Below, in pieces: positions 5,426-7,013 of a stretch of DNA of 7,013 bases. Position 1 is the first letter of the stretch. The number at the start of each line of letters is the position of its first letter. Under the pieces are notes generated by a model. That model was given only the letters and a program-made list of their open reading frames with translations. It did no database searches and was not told where the DNA came from. The position numbers and the translations under genes were made by a program. The DNA is taken from NCBI GenBank assembly GCA_001603765.1, contig LUZV01000021.1, positions 1 to 7,013 on the forward strand. Reading direction: 5' to 3'. Origin of the DNA: Anaerolineales bacterium Chloro_02. Lineage in GTDB: Bacteria > Chloroflexota > Anaerolineae > Anaerolineales > Anaerolineaceae.

Positions 5426-6254
5426 AGACTTTAAACAGTCCACCCTCTCAGACTGCTTTTGCGCGTAACCGATCGCGCCACGGACAAATCCGGCCAGATA
5501 TTGTTCCGAAAGGTTCCGTGTCTTTTTTCTTCAAATTATCGAAGACAGCCTTTGCTGATCGGCGTGAATGCTCGCGAACGATGTCTGGAGGCCACTGGGT
5601 TGGAAAAACTTGCTCCCGAGAGTACTCTGGATGCCTTTGGCAATCAACAGCTCGCGGATTCAGGTTTATGTTGAAAACGGCACAAGGTTGTCGTAATTTA
5701 CTCGAGAATAATCAAGAAAGCTCCGGCATCTCACTTGACGAAACATGGGCGCTGTATATCATTAACCTGAGGCGACAGATCGGTTGAAACAGCGCCTCCC
5801 CGCCGGGAGAATATCCCGCCCGGTCCACGCGTGAGCGAGATAGGCTTTGGCTGAAGTGGAAACCGAGCGATTGTTTTTGATCAGAATGGGCACCTCCGGG
5901 TGTCCATTTCCGTTAACAGGCTACAAAGCGCACCGGTTTATCCTTGTAAACCTTCCCCGCAAGAATCGAAAACCGAATTGAATTTGGTCGCTTCCTCACG
6001 GACTTGGAACAAATGGAACTCTCAAGTAGCGTATGGACCTGCCTCCTGATTTCAGAAAGTGTGTGGGGCTTCCCACGACTGAACTGTTCAAAAATACCGG
6101 CTTCCCATAATTCCGGTTATCCCTGGGCATGCGCCACTGGATATCGATGTTTTCACGATGGATAGCTCCGAGAGCAACTGGTGCTTTTTTGCCAGTTCAT
6201 AGGTTCCAAGCATCGTTACGTGCTATGCTGCAAGCGAAAAAAGAAAGGTAATCT
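5426..6254. other. About 830 bp without a recognisable gene, probably decayed sequence
   Basis: No frame here matches a family I know. Open frames at 5392-5787 and 5459-5674 (plus) show no motif, overlap each other and lack good ribosome sites. Small hairpins occur at 5804-5818 (CGGGA/TCCCG) and 5886-5907. A possible IS21-like end finishes at 5918. On the minus strand, 6116-5913 is a stop-free stretch of 67 codons without a start codon that reads like a protein fragment (GIFEQFSRGKPHTLSEIR...). AACTGG/CCAGTT around a T-rich loop near 6175-6196 could be a weak hairpin before the last gene. The whole looks like degraded mobile or toxin-gene DNA. Confidence 0.5.
5886..5918 (-). mobile_element. 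Possible IS21-family terminus with 9-bp hairpin (solo end)
   Basis: Read on the minus strand from 5918, the sequence begins TGTTAACGGAAATGGACA. It starts with TG and, from memory, resembles the terminal repeats of some IS21-family elements. It runs into a strong hairpin in which ATGGGCACC (5886-5894) pairs with GGTGTCCAT (5899-5907) across TCCG, nine pairs with one G-U. No istA or istB reading frame lies on either side, so only a scar or solo end would remain. The resemblance is recalled, not searched; a simple structured intergenic element is the alternative. Confidence 0.3.
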
Positions 6255-7013
6255 ATGAGCTTGCCAAACCTGTTCTGGAAAAATCAAGATAGCACGAAAA
6301 GCATCTTGGCGACTCCGTTCAAGACGGAGGAAGAGTTCGAAAAAACAGTCTTTGAAACGCCAGAAATCCTCGCAGACATTTTCATGCTGAAACGCCAGGT
6401 CCGCGGAGGAAACAAAACCGGTATTCCTGACATCATCGGAATCGATAATGACGGGAACGTGTGTATCATCGAAATGAAAAACGTCGCTGTCGATGCCTCC
6501 ATCATTCCTCAAGTCTTGCAATACGCGTTCTGGGCGGAAAGCAATCCCGACTCCATAAAGTCATTGTGGTTGGAGTGTAACAACAAGCCAGAGGATTTAT
6601 TCATAAGCTGGGATTCTTTTGCGGTACGCATCCTCGTGATCGCACCAAGAATTCTCAGATCAACTCTCGACATCGTTGAGAAGATCAATTACACGGTGGA
6701 TCTTGTCGAAATTCATCGCTGGGTCGAGGGATCAAACACGATCTTCTTAGTGACAAAACTCGAACCCGAACGTAAAAAGGCAAAGAATACACCTACGGGT
6801 GGCTTTGATCATTATGATGAGGACTTCTACAAAAGCAACTATAATAAGCAAAGTGCAATTCATTTTATGAAGTATGCCAAAGAAGTAGAAGAACTCGTCA
6901 CACGTGAAAATTGGGCCTTGGATACAAAGTTCAATAAATTTTACTGTGGTTTTAAAGCCACTGGTGTCCGGTTACAAGTAGCTGTAATTCAAGCACAATT
7001 GTGTGCCATGTCG
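6255..7013 (+). CDS. PD-(D/E)XK nuclease-fold protein, 3' end beyond window
   Basis: The frame opens at ATG 6255, has AAAGG 6 bases upstream, and runs without a stop for 253 codons to the window edge, so the C-terminus is missing. Residues 53-75 (NKTGIPDIIGIDNDGNVCIIEMKN) carry a textbook PD-(D/E)XK core: D59, then E73 and K75 on the following strand. QVLQYAFW (86-93) fits the QxxxY helix seen in RecB/NucS-like members. A hydrophobic strand FAVRILVIAPRIL (122-134) follows, then a charged linker (170-195) and a second domain starting about residue 200 (AIHFMKYAKEVEELV...WALDTKFNKFYCGFKA). The layout recalls proteins that place a NucS-like nuclease domain before a DUF5655-like C-terminal part, but that second match is uncertain. 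The role (defence, repair or restriction) is unknown. Codon use looks more AT-rich than in the PFK gene, consistent with separate origin. Confidence 0.78.
   Translation, partial: MSLPNLFWKNQDSTKSILATPFKTEEEFEKTVFETPEILADIFMLKRQVRGGNKTGIPDIIGIDNDGNVCIIEMKNVAVDASIIPQVLQYAFWAESNPDSIKSLWLECNNKPEDLFISWDSFAVRILVIAPRILRSTLDIVEKINYTVDLVEIHRWVEGSNTIFLVTKLEPERKKAKNTPTGGFDHYDEDFYKSNYNKQSAIHFMKYAKEVEELVTRENWALDTKFNKFYCGFKATGVRLQVAVIQAQLCAMS

Noticed and set aside
4778..5443. 221-codon minus-strand open frame
   Set aside because: Antisense to the C92-like peptidase, which has catalytic motifs and a ribosome site on the plus strand. The minus frame shows none.
5392..5787. Plus-strand frames at 5392-5787 and 5459-5674 as genes
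   Set aside because: They overlap each other and the end of the peptidase gene, lack ribosome sites, and have no recognisable domain or hydrophobic pattern.
1..7013. CRISPR array, rRNA, tRNA, retron or diversity-generating repeat
   Set aside because: No regularly spaced direct repeats, conserved RNA segments or reverse transcriptase motifs were seen on reading both strands.

Overview
The window is bacterial, on a compact chromosome or a chromosomal island, with Shine-Dalgarno-led genes and short intergenic gaps. The lineage cannot be fixed from the sequence. The toxin-antitoxin, Fic and recombinase types are spread across Proteobacteria and other Gram-negative phyla. The one metabolic gene, a tandem-domain phosphofructokinase of eukaryotic architecture, is uncommon in bacteria; from memory such enzymes occur in some Chloroflexi and other environmental lineages. 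An uncultured environmental bacterium carrying an accessory region is the best reading.

Layout. At the left end (114-746, +) is a small tyrosine recombinase that keeps the catalytic residues but has no room for an arm-binding or core-binding domain. It converges on a minus-strand pair: the double-domain 6-phosphofructokinase (1192-3450) followed 25 bp later by a HigA-type antitoxin gene (864-1166) that has no HigB partner. A divergent gap of about 380 bp then leads to a plus-strand HI1419/HI1420-type toxin-antitoxin pair (3831-4175 and 4162-4482, overlapping by 14 bp). Its likely promoter carries a near-perfect 18-bp palindrome over the -10 box.

Downstream lies a broken Fic-domain gene (about 4503-4849). 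It has the Fic motif HPFPDGNGR but no usable start and a frameshift. Its post-frameshift frame runs straight into a permuted papain-like peptidase of the YiiX/YaeF (C92) type (4862-5425). About 830 bp without a recognisable gene follows (5426-6254). This stretch holds hairpins, a sequence resembling an IS21-family terminus, and unrecognised gene relics. The window ends inside a PD-(D/E)XK nuclease-fold gene (6255 to the edge), open at its 3' end.

How it fits together. Apart from glycolytic PFK, everything is accessory: a recombinase, an orphan antitoxin, a complete toxin-antitoxin pair, a decayed Fic toxin, a cysteine peptidase, a possible IS scar and a nuclease-fold protein. This is typical of a decaying, repeatedly remodelled genomic island. 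I see no convincing new multi-gene system. The points most worth checking are the PFK-HigA pairing, the Fic/C92 junction, the operator palindrome and the truncated nuclease gene with whatever lies beyond the edge.
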